From the NCBI RefSeq assembly GCF_038593855.1, contig NZ_CP151996.1, positions 2,356,001 to 2,420,000 of the forward strand: a DNA stretch of 64,000 bases, read 5' to 3'. Origin of the DNA: Lysinibacillus sp. FSL M8-0337 (GTDB lineage: Bacteria; Bacillota; Bacilli; Bacillales_A; Planococcaceae). This document shows, in pieces, positions 1 to 8,618 of the stretch. The position numbers and the translations under genes were made by a program. The notes beneath the pieces are model-generated. The model saw only the letters and a list, made by a program, of their open reading frames with translations. It was not told the DNA's origin and searched no databases. Position 1 is the stretch's first letter, and every line of letters starts with the position of its first letter.

Positions 1-2928
1 TGTAAAATTAATGCCGTCGGCAATTTTTAGTTTATCTAAATCTAAGTAGTATTTATCTAACTGGCTTCTACAAAGTTGATCAAACAAATGCTGAAGAAGT
101 TCTTCTTTATGTTCTTCCCCTACAAAACTAGCAATGATAGTCTGTAGCTGCTTTGAAATAGTACGGCTTGTTTTACCCCATTCTGATTCATCACGATACA
201 CGCCTAGTAATTCACGTCTATCATAGACATCTAAACTAATATCAATACAAATATTATCTAGCAATTCCTTAATAAATAGTATAGCAATCTTCTCTAAATC
301 TTCTTTACTAATCCATTCTTTCACTTGATCATCACGGTATAACCTTTTCATATTCGCTGGCACAACAATACCCGTAGTCGTATCATAAATTGAATAACCT
401 GGGGAAGAAATAATTTCTAACATACGTAGTTTAAATTCTTCTCGAATAGACATGGAAATCTCATCAAATTCTACATCAGATAATCTTTTTTCATAGAAGT
501 CTTTAACATAGCTTTTTATATCCTTAATTAAGTCTTTTCTTTGCAATTGCGAAAATAAAAGTAAGCGGTTTTCATGTATAAAATGTAAAACAGTAGGATA
601 TAATTCACGACCTATTGTTGCACGTATACCTTGTTTTTCAAGCTCAAAGGCAGCTTTTAAAATTAATTGACGTATAGCATCCTTTTCTACCTCATTTGGA
701 ATATCTCGTGCCAAACGTGCAGCCTTTTGACGCCCATCTGAAAAGATAAGTACTTTACGCCCCTCGTTTATATTCTTTTCTTTACCTTCTACAGGTGGCT
801 GTATATTAAATTGCTCACGAATTAAATTGGCAAATGGCTGTTCCCCTTTAATTCGTAGATCTCGAATATTAAACTTCGCACTTTTTAAACAGCAGGGGCA
901 CTTTTCAAATGAATGTGCATTTGAGTAGTATTTATTATGTTTTCGCTTAGAAATTTTTTCAACAGACTCGTATACCTGGATATACTCTTCCTCTGAAGTG
1001 GGTGGCTCTGCTCTAAGATAACCCGTTTCTATATGCAACCATAAAGGAGCTATTCTATTCTTCTCTATAGCCTCCGGATGCGGCACCTCGACCAACAAAT
1101 GAATTTCCTTTAATTTCTCCCCAACAATTCCATGTCCGCTTTCATTCCAAAGGTATGTTGGATAGGTTGCGTTTTCTTGGATATAACCTTTAATAAAAGC
1201 AGACCCACAATAACGATGTGTCACTACTTCATAGACACGAGCTCCACAATTACAAGTTACACGGTAATCATCAAATATTTTACCTAGTAAACTAGATTCA
1301 TTACAGCTAGTACATTTAGGATTTAAACATGTATAGATACCCGATAAACCTCGGAAAAAGATATGTACACGTGCCGGAAGTAATACACGTCCGTCCTTAT
1401 TCGCTGCGTTCGCCAATAATAAAAGATTGCTAATGGCTTTCTCAGCAATTTCTTGCTCAATGCCTGGACAAACAAGATTTACGATTTCTTTTAAGGAAGT
1501 TGCTTGTCCACTAATTTCTGAAATTACTTTTTCCAATGGTCCAAAACCGTTTAATTGTTCATATAAATACTTTGGAAAATCACTATGTTCACCTGGCGGT
1601 TCAATCCACTTCAGTGAAGTAAAGAATGAACTCATTTCCTGTATGCTATCTTTATATTCAGTTTTATATTTAATAAATGATTCACTATTCATAGCTGCTA
1701 ATGTTTGTATTTCTTCTAAAGTTGCTACTCGAGCAGGTGAACGTACTTCCTTTGTACCTTTAATTAGCTTAAATTGACGTGTCGCAGGTTTCCCTGTCAA
1801 TTGTTCAGCGAATTTAATTGGAGCTTGTAAATCATCTTCTTTACCTAAACTTGCAGATGTTAGAATACATTTCATCCGATCACGTTCAATACCTAAACGA
1901 GACTGAAGACGACGAATCAGTAACGCTACTTCGGCACCACCAGTACCTCTATACATATGTGCTTCATCTAGAATTAATAAGAAATGATTGTCTTTACTTT
2001 CGGCTAGCCATTCTTTTGTATGTTCCCAAATTGAACGTTCGATTGGACGCATTAGCATATATTCTAGCATCGAGTAGTTTGTAACAAGTATATCAGGAGG
2101 AGTATCCTGCATCTCGTGACGTGTAAATAGTTCTGCATCTGAAGGTAGACCACGATAACGATCTCGATTGTTCTTTTTAGAGTTTCTGAATGACTGTAAA
2201 TCCTTTGCGGGCCATTTTCCTCGTTCCACCATTTCCTCTACTCTATCAGGCATCGTTTCTTCTAATCTCGTGTAATAATTTAAAATATCATTTAATTGAT
2301 AACGATCCTTAGAGGCTGAATGTGCTCCCGCATAAGGTGTTCTAGATGTGTACATTCCAAACTGAACATTTCTATTAGCAACATCATTAAACTTTTGCTT
2401 TACATGGTTATCCCCAAACAAACGGCGCAAACGAGTCATTTGGTCACTTACTAATGCATTCATGGGGTAAAGAACTAATGCACGGACAGCCCGTTTTTTG
2501 AAATGCATAGGTCTTTCACAAGCTTCTTCATAAAGTGTATTTAAGACAGGATGTAAGAAAGATTCGGTTTTCCCCGAACCAGTACCTGTTGAAACAATTA
2601 AATCATTATGATGATGTAAAAATGCCTCCATTGCTTGTTGTTGATGCAAGTACGGGCGAGAAAATACACCAACAGAGTGCTTTAAATTTGCTAATTCCGT
2701 CATAAACTTTTGAGCTACTGTTGGTATGTCCATATCGACATATAAATCCCCTTGTTCATAAACTGGTGTAGATTCAATATATGGTTCTGTAGAAATAACA
2801 CCTGGCTTATAGAGTAATTCTGTACGCTTTTTTTGAAGTGACGGCTCACTAATTGGATACTGTGTTTCAATATATTCAGCTAACTTTCGATGCAAGCGTT
2901 TCGTTACATAATTAATTGTGTATTCCAT
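1..2928 (-). CDS. DEAH-box helicase, COG1205/DruE-like (C-terminus cut by window edge)
   Basis: An ATG at 2928 with a good Shine-Dalgarno (GAAGGAGT) opens a frame that runs off the left edge, so about 976 residues are visible and the C-terminus is missing. Seen: a Walker A motif STGTGSGKTES near residue 110, a LILDEAHMYRGTGGAEV motif II near residue 320, a TSAS motif III near 357, Cys pairs around residues 540-560 (KCTSC, CNCGA) and 680 (KCPCC), and LIFSDGRQKAARLA near 724. This layout, with the helicase core interrupted by zinc-binding Cys pairs, is that of the COG1205 (YprA) superfamily, which also supplies the large helicases of Druantia (DruE) and DISARM (DrmA). The first codons overlap the 3' end of the preceding gene by 17 bases, so it is the last visible gene of the 7319-1 operon. 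Helicase assignment is secure; the system is not identified. Confidence 0.85.
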   Translation of the reverse strand, partial: MEYTINYVTKRLHRKLAEYIETQYPISEPSLQKKRTELLYKPGVISTEPYIESTPVYEQGDLYVDMDIPTVAQKFMTELANLKHSVGVFSRPYLHQQQAMEAFLHHHNDLIVSTGTGSGKTESFLHPVLNTLYEEACERPMHFKKRAVRALVLYPMNALVSDQMTRLRRLFGDNHVKQKFNDVANRNVQFGMYTSRTPYAGAHSASKDRYQLNDILNYYTRLEETMPDRVEEMVERGKWPAKDLQSFRNSKKNNRDRYRGLPSDAELFTRHEMQDTPPDILVTNYSMLEYMLMRPIERSIWEHTKEWLAESKDNHFLLILDEAHMYRGTGGAEVALLIRRLQSRLGIERDRMKCILTSASLGKEDDLQAPIKFAEQLTGKPATRQFKLIKGTKEVRSPARVATLEEIQTLAAMNSESFIKYKTEYKDSIQEMSSFFTSLKWIEPPGEHSDFPKYLYEQLNGFGPLEKVISEISGQATSLKEIVNLVCPGIEQEIAEKAISNLLLLANAANKDGRVLLPARVHIFFRGLSGIYTCLNPKCTSCNESSLLGKIFDDYRVTCNCGARVYEVVTHRYCGSAFIKGYIQENATYPTYLWNESGHGIVGEKLKEIHLLVEVPHPEAIEKNRIAPLWLHIETGYLRAEPPTSEEEYIQVYESVEKISKRKHNKYYSNAHSFEKCPCCLKSAKFNIRDLRIKGEQPFANLIREQFNIQPPVEGKEKNINEGRKVLIFSDGRQKAARLARDIPNEVEKDAIRQLILKAAFELEKQGIRATIGRELYPTVLHFIHENRLLLFSQLQRKDLIKDIKSYVKDFYEKRLSDVEFDEISMSIREEFKLRMLEIISSPGYSIYDTTTGIVVPANMKRLYRDDQVKEWISKEDLEKIAILFIKELLDNICIDISLDVYDRRELLGVYRDESEWGKTSRTISKQLQTIIASFVGEEHKEELLQHLFDQLCRSQLDKYYLDLDKLKIADGINFT

Positions 2929-3850
2929 CAATTAGTACTCCTTCTTCTGTTAATTTGCAATTTGCTAGTATTGCATGTACATTGTGGATTTGATTTTCTG
3001 TAGTAAGGTAGCTTTTAGGCCATTTACTTTCATTTGGCGTAGCAATTAGGCGTAAAAGTATATTTTCTTCTTTTGGAATTAAAAAATTTAACTTAATCTC
3101 AATATAGCCATTTTTATGTCTAATTAATTCATATTTAGAGGTTACATTTTTTCGAAAACGGAGTGCCAATCGAAGCCTGACAAACATACTATTGGCTATT
3201 TGAGTAACGTACCATTCTTCATTTTTCCATTGTGCCAAATACTTCTCAGGTTTAATATTGCTCCCGATTACTCGATCAAAATAAAGGATATACAATTCAT
3301 CTTCTTGCATATTTTTTATAGTAGAAGTTTTAAATGAACCCTTCTCTGAAAAAAATATCATTTCATCGGGTTCAATATCGTGGTGATTTGTTAGCTTACT
3401 AGTATAAACACTTAATAACGTATCAAAAGTTGGTCGATAAATATATTCATCATGTGTAAGAGATACCGATAATGGTTGAGAAATGCTTCGTCCAATACCT
3501 AGTCCGCCTGGGTTAGGTTCATTTAAAGAACTTATTGCTACATATTGTCCGTCTGGAAGTTGAACAGTCCTTTCAGGTGGCAATGTGTAATAACCGTAAC
3601 CTACATGAATAATTTCACCCTGTTGAGCAAGATAATGAATAAACTGTGTAGGAACTGATTGTTTTTCATCTTTAAAAAAAGTTAGGAATATATTATTTTC
3701 TTTTGTAAATATTCTTTCAAGCACAGATGTTAAAAAACGAGAATGCACTTTATTAGTTTGAAACTCCTCACAAAGTCCAATAATTAAATGTTTTACATAG
3801 CAACTATAATGATTAATACATTGTTGTATAATGCTGTATTCGTTGTTCAT
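2912..3850 (-). CDS. Unrecognised 312-aa protein of the helicase operon
   Basis: A 312-residue soluble protein that I do not recognise. It has no signal peptide, membrane segment or obvious catalytic motif. The N-terminal 60 residues look helical; residues 85-200 contain a Gly-rich turn (PNPGGLGIGRS near 113) and alternating beta/alpha character, and the C-terminal half is rich in aromatic and basic residues. Its ATG overlaps the stop of the 655-aa gene (TAATG) and its own 3' end overlaps the helicase start by 17 bases. This translational coupling implies a fixed stoichiometry with its neighbours. Inference only: an adaptor or specificity subunit of the helicase complex. Confidence 0.6.
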   Translation of the reverse strand: MNNEYSIIQQCINHYSCYVKHLIIGLCEEFQTNKVHSRFLTSVLERIFTKENNIFLTFFKDEKQSVPTQFIHYLAQQGEIIHVGYGYYTLPPERTVQLPDGQYVAISSLNEPNPGGLGIGRSISQPLSVSLTHDEYIYRPTFDTLLSVYTSKLTNHHDIEPDEMIFFSEKGSFKTSTIKNMQEDELYILYFDRVIGSNIKPEKYLAQWKNEEWYVTQIANSMFVRLRLALRFRKNVTSKYELIRHKNGYIEIKLNFLIPKEENILLRLIATPNESKWPKSYLTTENQIHNVHAILANCKLTEEGVLIDGIHN

Positions 3851-5817
3851 TATACCCCCGCTCCTATTAAATCTTTTTGCTTGATCTTAATTGAATTTTG
3901 GAATATTATATAACACCATTCATATAATTCATCTTCAGAAACGAATTCTTTCAGCTGATTTAACCATTCCACCAATTGATGAGGAATTTCCACATCAAGA
4001 TCTTTAACATCTTCAATCCATTCTCTGAAATCTCTGCGAATTACAATTGGATTTTCTTCAATAACAGATATTTCAAGCTGCCCAAGTGTTAGTTGTCCTG
4101 ATTGGAGCGCTTTAAAATTACGTTTATTCATAAAGCGAGAAATGTAATCCACCGAATTAATAAGAGGTATATTTGGCATTCTCTCTATGAACGTAGTGGC
4201 TTCTTCGATAGAATCAATTGTGATAAATGTCACATCTGGCGTTAGCATGTCTTCTACCCATTTATTTTGCTTAAAGAATGTTGGTAAACTATATAATGCT
4301 GCAGTTGTATGTGGATTATGAATAATAAGTGCTTTAACCACTTCAGACATTGAAAAATGTGAGTACTGGTGATGTAATTCATTTAATGAAAATGTTTCTA
4401 TTTCTGGAAGTACAGTTAAAGTTTGTTCACTTGCAATTGTTTTAGCAATACATTGTGCTAATTCGAAACTACTATTCCCATAAATAATGATAGGCTCACC
4501 TAATATAACTGCGGTTAAAACAGTGGCAGCTAATGCACCATTTTCGTCATTTCCTTTAAAAATTATAAGGTTATTGTTAAGTTGATATTTAAAATCATTA
4601 AAACTTAATAATGACTCCCCTATAATTGATTGAAGCTGAGCAAAAACACGCTGCATATTATTTGGAGAAGAAGTAGCTGTTGCTAATTGTGGAAGTAGTA
4701 GGTTAGATATAGCTAGTTGTTCTCCGTATACAGTAGAGAATTCATTTTGTAATTGCTCGATTTTATTTTGCATGGTTTTTTGAATACCTGAAAACTGCGC
4801 TTTTATTGTATCTAAAGCTTGTGATTCAATATAGTAAGTATTTTTTAACCGCTCTAATTCTTGCTTCCAATTATTATTTTCTTTTGCAAGTTTCTCGTTT
4901 TCTTTTAAAAACTTATCATATTCTTTTTCAAAATCCTTTTGAATTTGTTGTTCGATGATTGTCTTTGTTATCTCTAAATCTAATAGTAACTCTGTAAATA
5001 ACGAGATTGTATCATCTGATAGAGTATGACCCTCCATTATTTGAATGGCCCTTTGCAAACGTTCTCGTAAATGTGTTCCCTGAGCCTTATCAGAACCATA
5101 CCAATCCTTTAATCGGCCAATCATTTTACGTGACAACTCAGATAAATCAGTATTATCTTTTAACTGTTTTAAAGCATCACTAATTACTCGTTGTTCATTT
5201 GCAACATCGATCCAACCTACTATATTTTCTGATTCAAGTTGATCCGAACAAAAAAGACGTTCTTGATTTCGATAAGTATCAAATATTGCGGAAATGTCAA
5301 CATCTTGTTGGAAATATGGTATGAAATTAAGTTCTTTATCTTTGCAAAGATAAATGCCGTCTTTAAATTCCATTTGAAGAGGACCTATTAAATAATCATC
5401 TGCAGTTCTAAAAAGTATTTGATTAGATACCACAAATGGAATAGAAATACCTTTACTTAATAACTTTATAATACCCTGTTTATCATTATTAATAGTTTCA
5501 TCAAGGTCAATTACTTCATAGAGATTAAGATTAAAGATTTCTTTTCCTAGGAAGTATTTCATTGAGCCTATTCTAGAAGTATCAAATGTATTAGATTCAA
5601 TAAGCTCATAAAAACGAAAAACTTCTTTTTGTGGTGGTATAAAAGATTCTGTAATAAAAACTCTACCTGTATTAGGGAATACAGAAAGTAAATCATTTTC
5701 ATCTAAGACTTCTATTCCCCCGTTACTGTATAAAGCATATGGTTGTGCACCTGTTGCATCAGAGGAATGTCCTTCTTTTTGAATTATACGTTTATAAATT
5801 TTAACTAAAGCTATCAT
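3850..5817 (-). CDS. Coiled-coil protein with degenerate NTPase-like C-terminus, helicase operon
   Basis: 655 residues in three parts. Residues 1-200 are a beta-rich region without a known motif. Residues about 210-370 are strongly charged with heptad-like Glu/Lys/Leu patterns (for example KENEKLAKENNNWKQELERL), a probable coiled coil. Residues about 410-655 look like an alpha/beta nucleotide-binding fold, with IIIYGNSSFELAQCIAKTIA where a P-loop would sit but without the GxxxxGK[ST] lysine, and a later acidic strand VTFITIDS resembling a Walker B position. I infer a degenerate NTPase that may sense or scaffold rather than hydrolyse. The start overlaps the stop of the CoiA-like gene (ATGA). 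I do not recognise the family. Confidence 0.6.
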   Translation of the reverse strand: MIALVKIYKRIIQKEGHSSDATGAQPYALYSNGGIEVLDENDLLSVFPNTGRVFITESFIPPQKEVFRFYELIESNTFDTSRIGSMKYFLGKEIFNLNLYEVIDLDETINNDKQGIIKLLSKGISIPFVVSNQILFRTADDYLIGPLQMEFKDGIYLCKDKELNFIPYFQQDVDISAIFDTYRNQERLFCSDQLESENIVGWIDVANEQRVISDALKQLKDNTDLSELSRKMIGRLKDWYGSDKAQGTHLRERLQRAIQIMEGHTLSDDTISLFTELLLDLEITKTIIEQQIQKDFEKEYDKFLKENEKLAKENNNWKQELERLKNTYYIESQALDTIKAQFSGIQKTMQNKIEQLQNEFSTVYGEQLAISNLLLPQLATATSSPNNMQRVFAQLQSIIGESLLSFNDFKYQLNNNLIIFKGNDENGALAATVLTAVILGEPIIIYGNSSFELAQCIAKTIASEQTLTVLPEIETFSLNELHHQYSHFSMSEVVKALIIHNPHTTAALYSLPTFFKQNKWVEDMLTPDVTFITIDSIEEATTFIERMPNIPLINSVDYISRFMNKRNFKALQSGQLTLGQLEISVIEENPIVIRRDFREWIEDVKDLDVEIPHQLVEWLNQLKEFVSEDELYEWCYIIFQNSIKIKQKDLIGAGV

Positions 5818-7319
5818 TGAATAAGTTTCATCTCCTTTATTATCTCTACTATTGGTTTCGGCATACGTATCCCTAGGCGACGAATATAATATAGTATTTT
5901 ATCTTTATACACATAGGTGCTATTCATTACAGTATTATTTAAAAACAGAACGTCATCTATTAAACAAATCACCTTTGGATATAAATGGTTATTTTTATAT
6001 AACTTCAGAATTTCTTCAAATGCTATATTGTTAAGTAAAGCAGACGGTTCTTTAACATTAATACTCCACAGAGTAGGAAAGTCGATACGTATTGGCGCAT
6101 TAAAAGTATTTTTCCCGCCATATTTAATTTCATAATTTATATCTGACTCAGTTTGAATAGCTATGGATAAATTTGTTTGCAAATCTATTTGCTCTGTATG
6201 TAGTTGGCTAATCTTAAAAAGCATATCTTTATTAGCAAATATAGCTTCTCCCATGAAATTACGGTTATATTTTAATGATGGATTATAACGTACTGTTATA
6301 AAATCTGATACCTCTTGATCCACATAGAGTAAATAATCTCCAGGTTCTTTTAAGGTTATATCTACTTTCTGATTACCTTGTATTTTAAATACCTGTCTAC
6401 TATTATTAGGTTCTATGATAATTATTCTCTGTTCGATTGGTCTTTCTCCGATATTCGTTAATTGCCATGTACTCCTATAACTATTTATCTCGATAATTGT
6501 GCCAATTTTTTTAAAAGAGACTGGTGAATAAAGATCTAAATAACAAGTTGCAGCCAAAAGTGTATAGTAAAGAATTCTTGTAAACCAATTTTGCAATTCA
6601 TCAGAAAAAGCTATAGGCATTATTAACTCATATATATAGAATTCCTCGTATTTTACTTGACTAACTAATTCTATATCTGAATGAATAGATATTAATGGTA
6701 TCAATGATACAACAAAGAACTTTCCAGATAGTGTTATCCTACGATACGGTATGCTAATGTACTGGCCTTGTATTTCTTTAAATATTAGAGGTCCTTCAAT
6801 GAAAGGTTCAAAATCTCCGCTAATTTGAAGTCCCACTATTTTCTCGTAACGTTCATTTGAAGAATACAATCTATACTTACCAAGCAAAGGTACTTCATGC
6901 TCAGAAGCAGCACGAGCTGGTAATAGACGAACAGTATTAAATTCAAACTCTGGAATCTGGTCACAATGATACGTATAGTACAAATTTTGAAGTTGCATAT
7001 TTACATTAAATTGCTTAATCAATGGTAACTTTAATTGAAACATGTAATCTTGGTCTTCCCTTTTTAACACAAGCCTCACTCTTTGACGCGCTTTAAGTTC
7101 TTGATCATACATACTGTATTCTCCAACGCTCTGAGAATATAATTCACAAACAGCCTTTACTTCATCTGAAACTCCTTTACCATGTCGAAAATGCGGTGTA
7201 TTCTTTCTTCCTGGGTAAAAATGAAGGGCCTCATTGCATGAAGGACAAAAATATCTTCGTCCCTTCACCGCATCTTGCGTTGTAATTAACTGATAGTCCG
7301 CTGTGTATGCTATGTTCAT
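5814..7319 (-). CDS. CoiA-like N-terminal zinc-motif protein, first gene of the helicase operon
   Basis: 501 residues. The N-terminus resembles competence protein CoiA: ALITTQDA-like opening residues, then CPSC (C25, C28) and HFRH (H43, H46), a CCHH zinc motif. In CoiA a nuclease-like domain follows; here residues 60-150 may correspond, but I cannot point to a convincing PD-(D/E)xK triad. Residues 150-500 are beta-rich, suggesting Ig-like or other beta domains, and are not recognised. It is the first gene of a four-gene overlapping operon and is preceded by a GGGGGTGA ribosome site. CoiA-type proteins help process incoming single-stranded DNA in competence; a DNA-recognition role in a defence complex is an inference. 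Confidence 0.65.
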   Translation of the reverse strand: MNIAYTADYQLITTQDAVKGRRYFCPSCNEALHFYPGRKNTPHFRHGKGVSDEVKAVCELYSQSVGEYSMYDQELKARQRVRLVLKREDQDYMFQLKLPLIKQFNVNMQLQNLYYTYHCDQIPEFEFNTVRLLPARAASEHEVPLLGKYRLYSSNERYEKIVGLQISGDFEPFIEGPLIFKEIQGQYISIPYRRITLSGKFFVVSLIPLISIHSDIELVSQVKYEEFYIYELIMPIAFSDELQNWFTRILYYTLLAATCYLDLYSPVSFKKIGTIIEINSYRSTWQLTNIGERPIEQRIIIIEPNNSRQVFKIQGNQKVDITLKEPGDYLLYVDQEVSDFITVRYNPSLKYNRNFMGEAIFANKDMLFKISQLHTEQIDLQTNLSIAIQTESDINYEIKYGGKNTFNAPIRIDFPTLWSINVKEPSALLNNIAFEEILKLYKNNHLYPKVICLIDDVLFLNNTVMNSTYVYKDKILYYIRRLGIRMPKPIVEIIKEMKLIQ

Positions 7320-7428
7320 TTAATCACCCCCATAAAAAATCCTTATTAACAAAGTTATATACAATCATACAATATTACCCATGGTAAATAAATATAATAA
7401 GAAATTTTACCCATCTAAATTTATTACT

Positions 7429-7468
7429 AAAAAAGCAGTAGCTATAGATTATTCTAATAGCTACTGCT
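7429..7468 (-). terminator. Rho-independent terminator between Gabija-like and helicase operons
   Basis: A perfect 12-bp stem (AGCAGTAGCTAT at 7434-7445 paired with 7457-7468) with an 11-base loop, followed on the minus strand by a run of T (A run at 7429-7434). It lies after the 3' end of the UvrD-like gene and before the CoiA-like gene, so it separates two defence operons. Confidence 0.85.
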
Positions 7469-7532
7469 GCTTCAAAAGTATATAAATTAATTATTAAATC
7501 CTAACACCATATTTTATGACTGAATATAAAAA

Positions 7533-8618
7533 CTAAGGTTTATAATAATTAATATATGGATATGAAACATTTTTTTCATCACTAACAACACAGACACTGT
7601 ATTTGGCACGAGTTAAAGCAACATAGTAGGCTGCTTTTGAACCATTAAGAGCATTGAAATCTCCTGTCTTTAAGAATTTATTTATAGGACCATTGCTGAT
7701 AATAAGTGTCCTATCAAAAGTTAAACCTTTAGATTTCCCGAAATTTAATGATCTATAATGTTTGGGAATTTTGGCTCTTTTATCATATCGTAGTATTTGT
7801 GGCTTGAATTGTTCAATATACTTTTCAATGTCACAACTTCTTATATAAAAAATCCCATCATGACCTGTGATTTTATTATTGAACGATTTGGTTTTCGGCA
7901 TTTCCGGATAAAGAGAATCCGCTAAATCACAGATTAATTGATTACTTCTATGACATTCTGATCTATATTCAACTTCACAAAGCCCCTCATTTTCCCAATC
8001 CCTGAAAAATGTAGGGATAGATATACCTCTTTTAGTTTTATGTCTAGTAGAATGATTCGTAAAAAAAGTGGATTGTCTATTATCTCCTACTACTATTATC
8101 TGAATATTAGATTGTAAAAGACAATACAAGAAATCTAAATCATAACCTGCTAAATCTTGAACTTCATCTAACATTATGACGTCATACATTTTTTCTAATC
8201 GATTAATGATTTTTCCATTTGAAATTGAATTGACTCTTAAAATAAAATCGGACATCTTGTCTGTATAAATTCGGACTCCACCTTTTAGATAGTAGTTTTT
8301 TACATTCGTTTTAGGAATGCCTCTCGTTGATTGGGATGTAACAAACTCGATGTTTTCAATTCTTTTTTCACTATATAAAAAATTTTGATAAGGTCGGACT
8401 CCTTCATTCAATAAAAAAGAAAACCATGACTGTATTTTAATATTTTCGGGAATAAACCCGGGCTTCATAAAAAATTTTCTTCTAATTTCTTCGGTATTAT
8501 CAACAGTAAAAGTAGTAATTAATATTCTTTTAGTATTTAATTCTGTAGCTTTATTAACCAGTTCACTTGTTTTTCCAGACCCAGCAGCTGCAATAATAAT
8601 TTTATTATTCGATTGCAT
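7533..8618 (-). CDS. gajB-like: UvrD/PcrA-like superfamily 1 helicase, Gabija GajB-like
   Basis: SF1 helicase motifs are present: Walker A AAAGSGKT near the N-terminus, motif II LDEVQDLAGYDL, motif III VGDNRQSTFF, a GKSKGLTFDRTLI segment and a C-terminal YVALTRAK motif VI. The ATG at 8618 (protein starting MQSNNK, 361 aa) is chosen over the upstream 8660 codon because it puts Walker A where UvrD proteins have it and has CGGAG upstream; it overlaps the nuclease gene's stop by 14 bases. The B. cereus GajB prototype is about 490 aa, so this version is short. In Gabija, GajB is thought to activate GajA by consuming nucleotides or DNA ends. Gabija membership is inferred from the gene pair. Confidence 0.75.
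   Translation of the reverse strand: MQSNNKIIIAAAGSGKTSELVNKATELNTKRILITTFTVDNTEEIRRKFFMKPGFIPENIKIQSWFSFLLNEGVRPYQNFLYSEKRIENIEFVTSQSTRGIPKTNVKNYYLKGGVRIYTDKMSDFILRVNSISNGKIINRLEKMYDVIMLDEVQDLAGYDLDFLYCLLQSNIQIIVVGDNRQSTFFTNHSTRHKTKRGISIPTFFRDWENEGLCEVEYRSECHRSNQLICDLADSLYPEMPKTKSFNNKITGHDGIFYIRSCDIEKYIEQFKPQILRYDKRAKIPKHYRSLNFGKSKGLTFDRTLIISNGPINKFLKTGDFNALNGSKAAYYVALTRAKYSVCVVSDEKNVSYPYINYYKP

Noticed and set aside
1-7319. Assigning the first operon outright to Druantia or DISARM
   Set aside because: Only the helicase superfamily is shared; the partner proteins do not correspond to known members of either system.
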